Below, one piece after another: positions 34,318 to 42,577 of a stretch of 64,000 nt of DNA (position 1 is its first letter; the number at the start of each line of letters is the position of its first letter). The notes beneath the pieces were generated by a model, which made no database searches, was not told the origin of the DNA, and saw only the letters and a program-made list of their open reading frames with translations. The translations under genes were made by a program, and so were the position numbers. The stretch comes from an uncultured Cohaesibacter sp. (GTDB taxonomy: Bacteria; Pseudomonadota; Alphaproteobacteria; Rhizobiales; Cohaesibacteraceae): the NCBI RefSeq assembly GCF_963678225.1, contig NZ_OY782764.1:2795001-2859000 (forward strand), read 5' to 3'.

Positions 34318-35193
34318 ATGGGGTTGTATGAGCCAAACAAGGGTTTTGCGATTGATACGCATTTTCATGCGAACGTCTTTCGGCGTCCTCATGCGAAGCG
34401 TCGGCGCATTGCCGCTCAGCTTTCTCGCTATGCCGCGCATCTGGATGGACTTTGCTCAACCGAGCACGCCTACAAGCAGCCGCTGGAGGCCTATGACTTT
34501 CTGTGCGAGATGGTCGGGCATTATGGACTTGAACTGACCATTGTGCCTGGCGTTGAGAATATCTCGCGCGAAGGGGTCGAGGTTATTCAGCTGTTTGAAA
34601 GCCGTGCCGCTCTGGTGAGTGCTCTCAAGGCCTTTCCGGCCTTCTCATGGTCCATTCATGATGCTGTCACCCTGCAGTCCCCTGACTGCGTCACCATTCT
34701 ACCGCATCCTTTTTCGCCGAGCGGCACAGGTATCATGAGCGGTATCGGCTTTGAAAGGGCCTGCCAGTTACTTCCGCATTTTGATTATATTGAAATATCC
34801 AACGGGTCGTTTCTGGAAGTGCCGCTGGATGCGTTGCCGCGTATGAAATTCAAGGATCAGGTGAAGAAAACAACGCAGTTTCCTGAAGAACTTATGCCCA
34901 GCGGAGTGGGGCGCAGCTATGGCTCGGATGCGCATCGGCCGCGGGATATTAACCTTTTCAGTACGCTCGCGAAGGGGTATGACGAGAGCGTCTTTCAGGC
35001 TCTGACCATGCGGCAGGATCTCACGCCGATCTTGCGGACGATTGCCGAATTTCGCGCCGTGGGCAAGATTTCACGCAGCCTGCTGACTTCCAGCATCGAA
35101 TATATGCAAAAGCAGGATTACAAGCTCACCAACAATGGCGACGGTACGCGCCCTTCGCTCGCCAAACGGGCCCGCAGCCGCATTCTTGGCTAA
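34318..35193 (+). CDS. PHP-domain metal-dependent phosphoesterase-like protein
   Basis: The 291-residue protein has PHP-type metal motifs: DTHFHANVFR (13-22), VPGVENISREGVEVI, ILPHPFSPSGTG and YGSDAHRP. This order of His/Asp/Glu clusters fits a trinuclear PHP phosphoesterase such as the TrpH/YciV type. It has a basic C-terminal tail. The strong purine-rich GGAGAGGAGAGG before the ATG supports this start. The neighbour is a CDP-alcohol phosphatidyltransferase, so a role in phospholipid head-group or glycerophosphate metabolism is possible but unproven. Confidence 0.75.
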   Translation: MGLYEPNKGFAIDTHFHANVFRRPHAKRRRIAAQLSRYAAHLDGLCSTEHAYKQPLEAYDFLCEMVGHYGLELTIVPGVENISREGVEVIQLFESRAALVSALKAFPAFSWSIHDAVTLQSPDCVTILPHPFSPSGTGIMSGIGFERACQLLPHFDYIEISNGSFLEVPLDALPRMKFKDQVKKTTQFPEELMPSGVGRSYGSDAHRPRDINLFSTLAKGYDESVFQALTMRQDLTPILRTIAEFRAVGKISRSLLTSSIEYMQKQDYKLTNNGDGTRPSLAKRARSRILG

Positions 35194-35275
35194 GCGACCG
35201 GCTGGGCCTGAGCGATCATGCCAGCCTGCTTCTTCCCAAATAAGAAAAGACCCGATGCCGAAACACCGAGCCTCT

Positions 35276-35315
35276 CCCCTCTGCTATCAGGCAGAGGGGC
35301 GCTCTGAAGCGCCCC
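35276..35315 (-). terminator. Two overlapping hairpins after the binding-protein gene
   Basis: CCCCTCTGC (35276-35284) pairs with GCAGAGGGG (35291-35299), while GGGGCGCT (35296-35303) pairs with AGCGCCCC (35308-35315). They share the bases 35296-35299, so only one can form at a time. They lie at the 3' end of the minus-strand gene and before the convergent PHP gene end. A terminator role is likely, though no long T run is present. Confidence 0.5.
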
Positions 35316-35335
35316 TCATGAGCTTTTGAACACGC

Positions 35336-36619
35336 TTATTTTCTCTCTTTTTCAAGGGCTTCATTGATGCCCATGACGATCTCGTCAGCAGCTTCTTCAG
35401 CCGTCAGCTCGCCATAGGCGAACATTTCGATGGCGTCGCCAAAGGCTTCTTCCACTTTCGGATGGTCAAAATAGGCGGAGATGGCCGGACCCGAAGCGTC
35501 CAGAACCAGATTGTGGGCCTTCAGAAGAATCGGCTCGATTGCGCCTTTGTCCATCAGATGCTTGAAGGCCACCTTGGAAGCGGGGATGCCGCGTGTAGTG
35601 CCCAGAATATCGGCTGCGCCAGCATCGGTCAGCAGGCAGTTGACGACTTCAGCCGCAGCTTTCGGGTTCTCCGAATTTTTGGAAATCGAGAACAGCATGG
35701 AAGGTTTGCGGAAGACCCCGTCGTTGGTCGCATCTGCATTTTTGAGGATCGGGGCAGGCACCAGCTCCTGGCCTTCCTTCATTGGGTCGGCGATCTTGTG
35801 ATAGGTGGTGTCCCACTGATAGGTGCCGGCAATGCGACCGTCGGCCCACTTTGGATCTTCATGCAAAGGCACGTTGGCACCGGCAGCCGCTACGGTTTTC
35901 CAAGGTACGATGACTTTTTCGTCGGAGAATGTCTTGTACAGATTCAGACCGTCGATGAAATCTTCCTTGGTGAAGTTCAGCGCAAGCGTGTCCGGGTCGA
36001 TCATGGTAACGCCCTTCTTCTGAACGATATAGGCGCGGATTAGGCCTCGGGCGTCCAGACCATGAGAGGTCAGGCCGGTTGCTTCATAAGGATAGTAGCC
36101 ATCGCCCAGCTTCTCCTGAAAGACCTTGGCTGCAGCAAGCAGGTCATCCCAGCTTTTGGGCAGAGGCAGCCCGGCCTTGTCAAAGGTGGTTTTGTTAAAC
36201 CATGGCACACGACCGGTAATGGAAAGCGGCAGACCCTGCAGATGACCCTTTACGGAGGTGGCCTCCAGTTCGCTCTCTGACCACTGGGAAAGATCGATGA
36301 TGTCTTTATAGTCATTCAGATCGGCAAAGCCGGTGCCATCTTTGGTGAACAGAGGCAGCCATGGCCAGTTGATCTGCATGATGTCGGCTTCGGTGCCACC
36401 AGCAAGCTGCACGGTAACTTTGGCCAGATGGCCATTCCAGCTGGTGAATTCAGGAGCAATGGTATGACCCAGCTTCTCGCCGCAATATTTCAGCGCCTCT
36501 TGCGTGGCTTCGTGGCGGCTGTTGCCTCCCCACCATGACATGCGCAAATCGGCAGCATTGGCAACAGAAAGGCTGGTCGCGGCCATGAGTGTGGCCAAAA
36601 TCGTCATCTTCAGTTTCAC
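35336..36619 (-). CDS. ABC transporter sugar-type periplasmic binding protein (orphan)
   Basis: GTG 36617-36619 was chosen because GGGAGG lies 5 nt upstream and it starts a proper signal peptide (VKLKMTILATLMAATSLSVANA, cleaved near residue 22). The 427-residue protein belongs to the extracellular family 1 (MalE/UgpB-like) solute-binding proteins: LRMSWWGGNSRHEATQEAL, FTSWNGHLAKVTVQLAGGTEADIMQINW, and a C-terminal VEEAFGDAIEMFAYGELTAEEA. These usually bind oligosaccharides or sugar derivatives. No permease, ATPase or sugar enzyme is adjacent, so its transporter must be encoded elsewhere. Confidence 0.9.
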   Translation of the reverse strand: MKLKMTILATLMAATSLSVANAADLRMSWWGGNSRHEATQEALKYCGEKLGHTIAPEFTSWNGHLAKVTVQLAGGTEADIMQINWPWLPLFTKDGTGFADLNDYKDIIDLSQWSESELEATSVKGHLQGLPLSITGRVPWFNKTTFDKAGLPLPKSWDDLLAAAKVFQEKLGDGYYPYEATGLTSHGLDARGLIRAYIVQKKGVTMIDPDTLALNFTKEDFIDGLNLYKTFSDEKVIVPWKTVAAAGANVPLHEDPKWADGRIAGTYQWDTTYHKIADPMKEGQELVPAPILKNADATNDGVFRKPSMLFSISKNSENPKAAAEVVNCLLTDAGAADILGTTRGIPASKVAFKHLMDKGAIEPILLKAHNLVLDASGPAISAYFDHPKVEEAFGDAIEMFAYGELTAEEAADEIVMGINEALEKERK

Positions 36620-37309
36620 AGGAACCTCCCTAAGATATACAAGTAGATGTATTTCCAAAAGCCGGATAACTCAGGCTAGGGCCCTTGCTACCGGCATTGT
36701 CGTAACGCGAATGAACGGTCCTTGATGGCGCAGCATATCCGGTTGATCCTCGCTTCACCCGTCGGGTGATCTCAACCGTCCTCTCCTCGATATCCTGCCC
36801 TTTCCGTGACCTGATTTTGGTCAACAGGGGTGGTTTGCCTCGCCATATATTTCCTCGGACAGGGCTGTGAGACAGGCTCCAACCCTTATTCAAATTCTTG
36901 ATAAAATTATACAAAAGATCGGGGGCATTAACATGGACGAACTTGTAATTTCATGGGCCTGAAAATCTACGATTCTCTCCATGCTGGTTGGTCTGGAAGG
37001 GACCTACCGCTGCGATTGCGTACTCTATGAAGGAAGGGAGGTGTGTTCTCTCTGGCGGAGTGGTTGCCGTCTACTCGATGCGAATGCTCTCGGATGGAGT
37101 GTGTCCTGGGAGACAGATCGGAACAGTGCGTATTTTTGGCAAGTGAAGGTCTTGTCAGGCTTCAGAAAAAAAGCGCCACTTGGGAAAAGTGGCGCCTCAA
37201 GTTGTCAGTAGCACCGAGCTACATGAAACAAGTGAATACCTGGGGACATTGGTATCCAAATGTGTTTATTCATTGGGGTTATTGTTTGCTACTTATCTGA
37301 AATATGAAC
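36620..37309. other. 690-bp region without a convincing gene
   Basis: The left part is the promoter zone of the binding-protein gene and has a small inverted repeat, ATACA (36637-36641) with TGTAT (36648-36652), that could be an operator. The right end holds the terminator of the luxI transcript. A 76-codon frame at 36981-37211 shows no family features and crosses that terminator. Confidence 0.45.
37163..37195 (-). terminator. Rho-independent terminator of the luxI transcript
   Basis: On the minus strand a 9-bp stem (37187-37195 with 37173-37181) and a 5-nt loop are followed by a run of T (37172 down to 37166). It lies about 115 bp past the small gene that follows luxI, supporting a luxI-small gene transcript. 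Confidence 0.8.
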
Positions 37310-37498
37310 TTATGCTGACTTCTGCTCCATGTTGTTGACAAAACCATTGTCGCTCTTAAGTAATTCCTCAATTGCCATCCTCAGAAAGTAGGTCAACATG
37401 GGATTACCTATCGTATTTGAACCAAGCATGGCTCGTCTCAGATCGGTTTCAATCTCATTCTTGATTTGAGCCGATGAGTAGTGAATTTGCCCATCCAT
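37310..37498 (-). CDS. Small unknown protein downstream of luxI
   Basis: The 62-residue product (MDGQIHYSSAQIKNEIETDL at the N-terminus, VNNMEQKSA at the end) has no family I recognise. It looks soluble and mainly helical, with an amphipathic C-terminal half. A textbook ribosome-binding site (AAAAAGGAGA, 7 nt from the ATG), 33-bp spacing from luxI and a shared terminator make it very likely expressed with luxI. Small genes beside luxI sometimes encode regulators of quorum sensing such as RsaL or antiactivators, but nothing in the sequence shows that here. Confidence 0.65.
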   Translation of the reverse strand: MDGQIHYSSAQIKNEIETDLRRAMLGSNTIGNPMLTYFLRMAIEELLKSDNGFVNNMEQKSA

Positions 37499-37531
37499 GC
37501 TAAATCTCCTTTTTAGCCAAGCTCTTCAGCT

Positions 37532-38185
37532 CTACGCCGCGACTTCCAGAGGGTCGTTATGAACCCCGTTTTTGTGGTAAAGCGTAGATGAGACCGCCAA
37601 TTTGGTCCGCATAGCGGCAAGAACCGGCTCAGAAACTTCAAACACACCGCAACAAACAGGGCGTTTGCCATATCCGTCTGCACGGCCCAATTCCTGAACC
37701 TTTACGCCAGCGCGGCGGTAGACCAGCTTCATCTGGGGTTCATAGTTGGACACCATGGTATGGATGCCGTGATCAAGCGCACATTCGCAAAGCGCAAGGA
37801 ACAGTAGGCTGAATGCGCGGCTGGCTTCCATCGACGGATAAACCGCGTTGATGGCTTCCTGATCGATGCACATACGGGTACCTTCCCAAATGCCTGGGGC
37901 AGAAAGGGAGACCTGGTTGGGGAATGTTCTTCTGAAAACATCATAAAGAAGAGTAGGCCCAGTTGTCGGCATTAGCCGCATAGAGCCATATAGCTCTGTG
38001 CGGTCATCGTTGCACCAAACCAGATATGCTGGCATTTTCTCATCATAAATATCGCGCTCATAGTCACCATCGACTGAAACATCCCAGTCGAGCTGGTCAG
38101 AGAAAACCTCTTTGCGCAGCTTGAACATGCGGTCCATTAAAATCGGATATTTATGATATTCATGCGCTTCAATTGTCACAAACAT
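37532..38185 (-). CDS. Acyl-homoserine-lactone synthase (LuxI family)
   Basis: The 217-residue enzyme makes an N-acyl-homoserine lactone from S-adenosylmethionine and an acyl-ACP or acyl-CoA. Conserved positions are R24, F28 and W34 in LRKEVFSDQLDW, the acidic DGDYERDIYD cluster, YGSMRLMPT with R70, and the WEGTRMCID segment. It is intact and of normal length. GGAG lies 7 nt before the ATG. A lux-box-like palindrome is found about 90 bp upstream and the luxR gene follows on the same strand further upstream. The acyl chain cannot be predicted from sequence here. Confidence 0.93.
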   Translation of the reverse strand: MFVTIEAHEYHKYPILMDRMFKLRKEVFSDQLDWDVSVDGDYERDIYDEKMPAYLVWCNDDRTELYGSMRLMPTTGPTLLYDVFRRTFPNQVSLSAPGIWEGTRMCIDQEAINAVYPSMEASRAFSLLFLALCECALDHGIHTMVSNYEPQMKLVYRRAGVKVQELGRADGYGKRPVCCGVFEVSEPVLAAMRTKLAVSSTLYHKNGVHNDPLEVAA

Positions 38186-38262
38186 CTATTAGCTCCATCG
38201 GCAAAACTGATGGCTCTACAATGTTTCAAAACCCATGAAGATGGAATTCGCATAAATGGATG

Positions 38263-38291
38263 AACACATATAGCTTCGCACATATGTGTTG
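38263..38291. promoter_or_regulatory. Lux-box-like inverted repeat upstream of luxI
   Basis: AACACATA (38263-38270) and TATGTGTT (38283-38290) form an 8-bp inverted repeat. Overlapping it is TCGCACATATGTGTTG (38276-38291), centred on the palindrome CACATATGTG. The core matches the element at 39127-39142 upstream of luxR. It is the likely binding site of the adjacent LuxR protein. Confidence 0.6.
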
Positions 38292-38328
38292 AACTCATGT
38301 CTGGCGGCGCGTTGTATGTGAGGGAAGG

Positions 38329-39066
38329 TCAGGCGCCGATCAGATGTAAGGTGATGGCCTTGGCGACAGCCTGAGACATGTTGGAACAATTGAGTTTATA
38401 GCGGGCCGAACGCATATAGGTCCGCACAGTATGCTCTGATATGCCAACAATAAGGGCGATTTCCTTGTAATCCTTGCCCTTTGCCGACCAATGCAGAATT
38501 TCCAGCTCCCGTGGACTGAGAACCGGAACTGGATCTTCATCACCAAACAGCTCGATGATGGCCTTTTTGTGCAGGACATGGGCAAGCTCCATCCAGTCTT
38601 GCCGGAATGATTTGACGAAGCCGGACCAGTTGGTCTCTCCCGCTCTGGAATTCACCGACAACAAAGCCCTTCGGCCAACCTTATCGGTGATCGGTATGGA
38701 ATATCCATATTCTCCCATGCCGTGGACCTGGAATTCGGACATCATTTCCATAGCTTCTTCAGTCGGTTCAATCTCTGACCAGTCAAATGGTAAACTGCGT
38801 CTGAGGCCCTCCTTGACCACTGGATCGATAGTTACATAGCTTCTGGTCAGGTAGATGGCGATCCAGTCTGGCGGATAAGTCGTACGCACAAAGGGCGCGT
38901 CGATCTGCATTTCCGCAGTCACGGTCTGAGCCATATGATAGGTCACATGACCAAGGCGATAGCCGTCACGCAGTTCGAAAACTGCCTTTTCAACATTCTC
39001 GGCCTCTTTGATTTCTCTGAAGATGGTTTCGCGCAGCAGAAGAAATCTGTCGGAAGTTTCGCTCAT
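38329..39066 (-). CDS. LuxR-family quorum-sensing regulator
   Basis: The 245-residue protein has an N-terminal autoinducer-binding domain with the typical YPPDWIAIYLTRSYVTIDPVV (conserved Tyr, Trp and Asp-Pro positions) and a C-terminal LuxR helix-turn-helix (LSPRELEILHWSAKGKDYKEIALIVGISEHTVRTYM). It should bind the lactone made by the neighbouring LuxI and act on lux boxes. A matching palindrome 61 bp upstream of its start suggests self-regulation. It is encoded upstream of luxI on the same strand with a 143-bp gap containing the luxI lux box. Confidence 0.92.
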   Translation of the reverse strand: MSETSDRFLLLRETIFREIKEAENVEKAVFELRDGYRLGHVTYHMAQTVTAEMQIDAPFVRTTYPPDWIAIYLTRSYVTIDPVVKEGLRRSLPFDWSEIEPTEEAMEMMSEFQVHGMGEYGYSIPITDKVGRRALLSVNSRAGETNWSGFVKSFRQDWMELAHVLHKKAIIELFGDEDPVPVLSPRELEILHWSAKGKDYKEIALIVGISEHTVRTYMRSARYKLNCSNMSQAVAKAITLHLIGA

Positions 39067-39126
39067 GGTCCGCTCTCAATTGCTTTCCTAAGTAATCGCA
39101 AAATCGATTTATCCGCGCAAGTCCTC

Positions 39127-39142
39127 TCGTACATATGTGCGA
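39127..39142. promoter_or_regulatory. Lux-box-like palindrome upstream of luxR
   Basis: TCGTACATATGTGCGA is a 16-bp palindrome with one mismatched pair. It shares TCG, ACATATGTG and a closing G with the site upstream of luxI. Its place 61 bp from the luxR start fits autoregulation. Confidence 0.6.
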
Positions 39143-39563
39143 GGTAACTATACAAATAGCAATCATAGAGAGTAAAAAAAATTCAATGCACGAAATACTT
39201 TATCTATTCTCTGCAATTTTTGAATGCATCTATAGGTGGTAATGGGATTTGTGTGAAATTTCTGGGTTAATGTTATTTTAACCAGTAGAAAAAGGCCCCC
39301 AATGCGTTGAAATTGGCCATAAATTTAGCCAAATAAAGCTATTTGAACCTTTATTGGGAAAGAAAGCGCTTGAACGCAGTGCAAGCATAAGAGACTGCTG
39401 CGCCGTGAATGTTCCTATGCTCAGATATGCAAAAGGCCCCAGAGGTTGAAATCCGAGGCCTTTTGCAAGCACATTACCGCTGAAAGGTAGAGTTGATCGC
39501 TTAACCGATGGCGCGTTTTACCTGTGAACAAACTCAGCTGAAGCGTATAGGACGCAGAAAAAC
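39143..39563. other. AT-rich gap between luxR and the GGDEF-EAL gene
   Basis: This region contains the promoter side of luxR and a 10-bp perfect stem-loop (39429-39438 with 39457-39466) that can terminate the GGDEF-EAL transcript coming from the right. I see no gene in it. Confidence 0.45.
39429..39466 (-). terminator. Probable terminator of the GGDEF-EAL gene
   Basis: GCAAAAGGCC (39429-39438) pairs perfectly with GGCCTTTTGC (39457-39466) around an 18-nt loop. The stem carries its own A/T tract, as in many two-way terminators. Confidence 0.55.
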
Positions 39564-41630
39564 TCAGGCCCAGATGACCTCTGCATCCAGAGTTTCCGGC
39601 AAACGGGACCGCATTTTGTGCTGATGACGCGATGTCAACAGCTCGATAAGCGATTCCAGAGGAACGGGGCGCGAATAGAGAAAGCCCTGATACTGATCGC
39701 AGTGATTCATGCGCAACCAGGCCAATTGATCGATCGTTTCCACCCCTTCCGCAACGGCGGAAATACCGATCAGGCGGCAGAGGGAGAGGATCAGATTGAT
39801 CACAGAGCTCTGGTCTTCGATCATATTGACGAAGGAGCGATCCACCTTGAGGCTGGAGATGGGATAATCCTGAATATAGGCGAGGTTGGAGTAACCTGTG
39901 CCGAAGTCATCCACCGCAATGGAGAAACCTGCGCGGCATAGATCCATCAGAATGGCCTTGGCATCAAAGCCGACCCCCATAAGCATGCTTTCAGTGATTT
40001 CAATTTCCAGTCTGTCGGTAGGGCAGCCAGTCTTGGCCAATCCTGCGGTTAGCCGATTGACAAAATCGGGCCGTTCAAACTGTTTGGGCGAAATGTTGAT
40101 GGAGATGGGAATATCATAGCCCATGTCCGCAAGCTTTCTCTGATCCCTTCCAGCACGATCGGCAATCCAGTCGCCAGCCCGATGGATCAGGCCTGTATCT
40201 TCCAGCGCTCCGATAAATTCTCCGGGAAACACCAAACCCTTCTCAGGATGCTGCCAGCGCATAAGAGCCTCGGCACTGACAACCTTTTGAGTCTGGCAAT
40301 CGACCCGAGGTTGATAGTAGAGGCAGAATTCCTTGTTCTCCACGGCGCGGACAAGATCCTTCTCAAGCGCACGCTTGGCAAGGGCTGCGTGCTGCAGCGC
40401 CGGGCGATAGAAACGGTAGGTGTTGCGGCCACTATCCTTGGCTTCATGCAAGGCAAGATCACAATGACGCAGGAGAGTCGGCAGATCCTTGCCATGTTCG
40501 GGGAACAGGGCGAGGCCGATACTGGCATTTGCACTCAGGATATGATCGCCCACGCGGCACTCTGCATTGATCGAGGCCAGTATCATCTGGCAGCGGTTAT
40601 CAAGGTCGGATGTTGATGCGTAAGGCTTGACGATCACAAACTCGTCGCCGCCAAGGCGTGCGATCTGTTCGGTTTCGCTAAGAGAAAGCTGTAGCAGGGA
40701 CGATACATGCTTCAGCAGGGCATCACCAGACGGGTGTCCCAGCGTTTCATTGATTGATTTGAAGTGATCTAGGCCGATAACCATGAAGACAAGTCGTTCA
40801 TTGTCGCGAAATGCGCCTTCGATCATGTCCGGATAGTGGGAGTTGACATAGTTGCGGTTATGCAAGCCGGTCAACATGTCATAATGGGCAAGATAGCGAA
40901 CGCGGCTTTCTTTCTCTTTGAGCTCCGTCACGTCAGATTCTGTGAGAATGAAAGCTGGCTGTCCGGTTGGACCATCGAAGCATGTCATGCCTGTGATTTC
41001 GTGCCAGCGCTTGCCTTCTTTTGTCTTGACCTCGCATATCTTGGAGATCGAGCGACCCTTTTTGATATTGCGGATAAAGCGGTCATAATCGGACTTTTTA
41101 ACAAAGCGCCCGCGCAGGTTAAGCGACGCGTCGCCGTAGGTTTCAAGCGCTGCCGGATTCTTGTAGAGAGACTGACCGCCCATATTGAAAAGCGAAATGC
41201 AAACCGGAATATGATTGAGTGCTTCGGCACTTCTGATCTGTTCCGGCACACGGTTGACGTCAGCGGTGGCCTCAAATCTCAGGCCAAACCGGCCGTCCGG
41301 CAATTCATGGGCGCAAATGTGAATATGGTACGGGCAGGGCTTGCCTTCCGGGTAGAGTGTCCAGAGTTCGCGAAAGGATTGGCCGGACTTGCGGGACGCT
41401 TCCAAATATTGCTGCAAACGTTCAACAACGGTCGCGCTGATATCTGGGCTCAGATCGCGATTCATTAGCTCTTCTGCGCTGTCTGCTTGCCAAAGTTTGC
41501 AGGCAGAATCGTTCGCCCAAAGAAGACGCAAGGTTTCAATATCAAGAACCCACAAAGGTATAGACAGTTGCATTGCATCTGACGCACTGAATACTGCTTT
41601 CTCGGTAATTTTCTGGGGGACTCGAGTCAT
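39564..41630 (-). CDS. PAS-GGDEF-EAL cyclic-di-GMP signalling protein
   Basis: The 688-residue cytosolic protein has two PAS-like regions (about 20-130 and 130-240), a GGDEF domain with intact ARLGGDEF (327-331) and an EAL domain starting near 430 with EALMRW (454-459). NISPKQF, EITESML, DDFGTGYSNLAYI, KVDRSFV, AEGVET and a C-terminal DQYQGFLYS complete the phosphodiesterase site. Both catalytic motifs look intact. No RxxD inhibitory site precedes GGDEF. There are no transmembrane helices, so the PAS domains sense an internal signal. It is a single gene near the quorum-sensing genes and may link motility or biofilm to that state. Confidence 0.93.
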   Translation of the reverse strand: MTRVPQKITEKAVFSASDAMQLSIPLWVLDIETLRLLWANDSACKLWQADSAEELMNRDLSPDISATVVERLQQYLEASRKSGQSFRELWTLYPEGKPCPYHIHICAHELPDGRFGLRFEATADVNRVPEQIRSAEALNHIPVCISLFNMGGQSLYKNPAALETYGDASLNLRGRFVKKSDYDRFIRNIKKGRSISKICEVKTKEGKRWHEITGMTCFDGPTGQPAFILTESDVTELKEKESRVRYLAHYDMLTGLHNRNYVNSHYPDMIEGAFRDNERLVFMVIGLDHFKSINETLGHPSGDALLKHVSSLLQLSLSETEQIARLGGDEFVIVKPYASTSDLDNRCQMILASINAECRVGDHILSANASIGLALFPEHGKDLPTLLRHCDLALHEAKDSGRNTYRFYRPALQHAALAKRALEKDLVRAVENKEFCLYYQPRVDCQTQKVVSAEALMRWQHPEKGLVFPGEFIGALEDTGLIHRAGDWIADRAGRDQRKLADMGYDIPISINISPKQFERPDFVNRLTAGLAKTGCPTDRLEIEITESMLMGVGFDAKAILMDLCRAGFSIAVDDFGTGYSNLAYIQDYPISSLKVDRSFVNMIEDQSSVINLILSLCRLIGISAVAEGVETIDQLAWLRMNHCDQYQGFLYSRPVPLESLIELLTSRHQHKMRSRLPETLDAEVIWA

Positions 41631-42014
41631 GAGTATTTTCCAACGGTTCTTTATTGTCTGCCTGCATCACCGTGTTTCAGTGATTGCGTTTTTATCTGCG
41701 CCCTATATTTGAAGTCGAAGAGATCAAACACAGCATAGTTTGGGCGCGCCTCTACCCTCTATTGGTTGATGCAATTAAACGATATCATCAGTAAATAATA
41801 ATTTAAGTTGCAATTGACAAATAACATATATCGAAAAACGAGAGGATTTCTCTGCATTTCCTATTGGCTCAACCTGTAAAAACTATCAATAAATCAAATT
41901 GATCCCTTCTATGCTCATGGTTATCAAATTGATTATTTTATGCAGGCTTGCTTGAAAGACCGCTCGATCCCTCTTTTCTTAAGAGAGCGGAAACTATAAA
42001 AGGGAAATACACAT
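41631..42014. other. AT-rich gap between GGDEF-EAL and GNAT genes
   Basis: A hairpin at 41960-41990 (CCGCTC with GAGCGG) lies just past the end of the minus-strand GNAT gene and may terminate it. The rest is AT-rich and probably holds the GGDEF-EAL promoter. Confidence 0.4.
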
Positions 42015-42536
42015 TCAAAATGCCAGTTTGACCGTTTGAAGCGCTTCCCACGCCAAATATTCCACATTTACGGGATAACCAAACAGGGTTTCCCGCTTTC
42101 TGGCGCCGGGGTTAGCGCCGTGGCGCAGATAAAAACGGCGCGCACCGTCGTTGCCAATCAGAACGGAGAGACTGGCTGTCTGCTCACCTCGCTCGGCGAG
42201 TTGAGTCAATGCAGCCCTCAAAAGCTGCGATCCGATGCCAAGGCCTGTACTCGATGGATGACAATGAAGGTGATCAATAAAAGGAGAGGGCCGGCTCCAT
42301 ATGGAAATAAAGCCGACAAGCGCAGCCGTTTCGATATTGATTGCCAACAACACAAGATCCCGCTCGCCTAATCTGCATTTCTTCCAACTGTCAGCAATAT
42401 CTGCCGTCAGACGATCGCGGATATAATGAGGGGGCAAAAAAGACCGATAGGCCAACGCCCAGCTCTTCGCCTGCAGTGCGGCAATGGCTGGGAAGTCTGA
42501 ACGGACTGCTGAGCGAAGCGATATATGTGGCTGCAT
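42015..42536 (-). CDS. GNAT-family N-acetyltransferase
   Basis: The 173-residue protein has the GNAT fold: ISLRSAVRSDFPAIAALQAKSW at the start, a strand with AALVGFISIW, the acetyl-CoA loop STGLGIGSQLLRAAL (motif A) and SLSVLIGNDGARRFYLRHGA (motif B). It would acetylate a small molecule or protein amine; the acceptor is unknown. It is next to a LysR gene on the same strand, 42 bp away, and could be its partner in an operon. Confidence 0.86.
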   Translation of the reverse strand: MQPHISLRSAVRSDFPAIAALQAKSWALAYRSFLPPHYIRDRLTADIADSWKKCRLGERDLVLLAINIETAALVGFISIWSRPSPFIDHLHCHPSSTGLGIGSQLLRAALTQLAERGEQTASLSVLIGNDGARRFYLRHGANPGARKRETLFGYPVNVEYLAWEALQTVKLAF

Positions 42537-42577
42537 TGAACGGGCCGTATCAAACTGGCAAACAGCAAAGCTTGGCT

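Noticed and set aside
36981-37211. 76-codon frame between the orphan binding protein and luxI
   Set aside because: There is no ribosome-binding site or family match, and it runs through the clear minus-strand terminator at 37163-37195.
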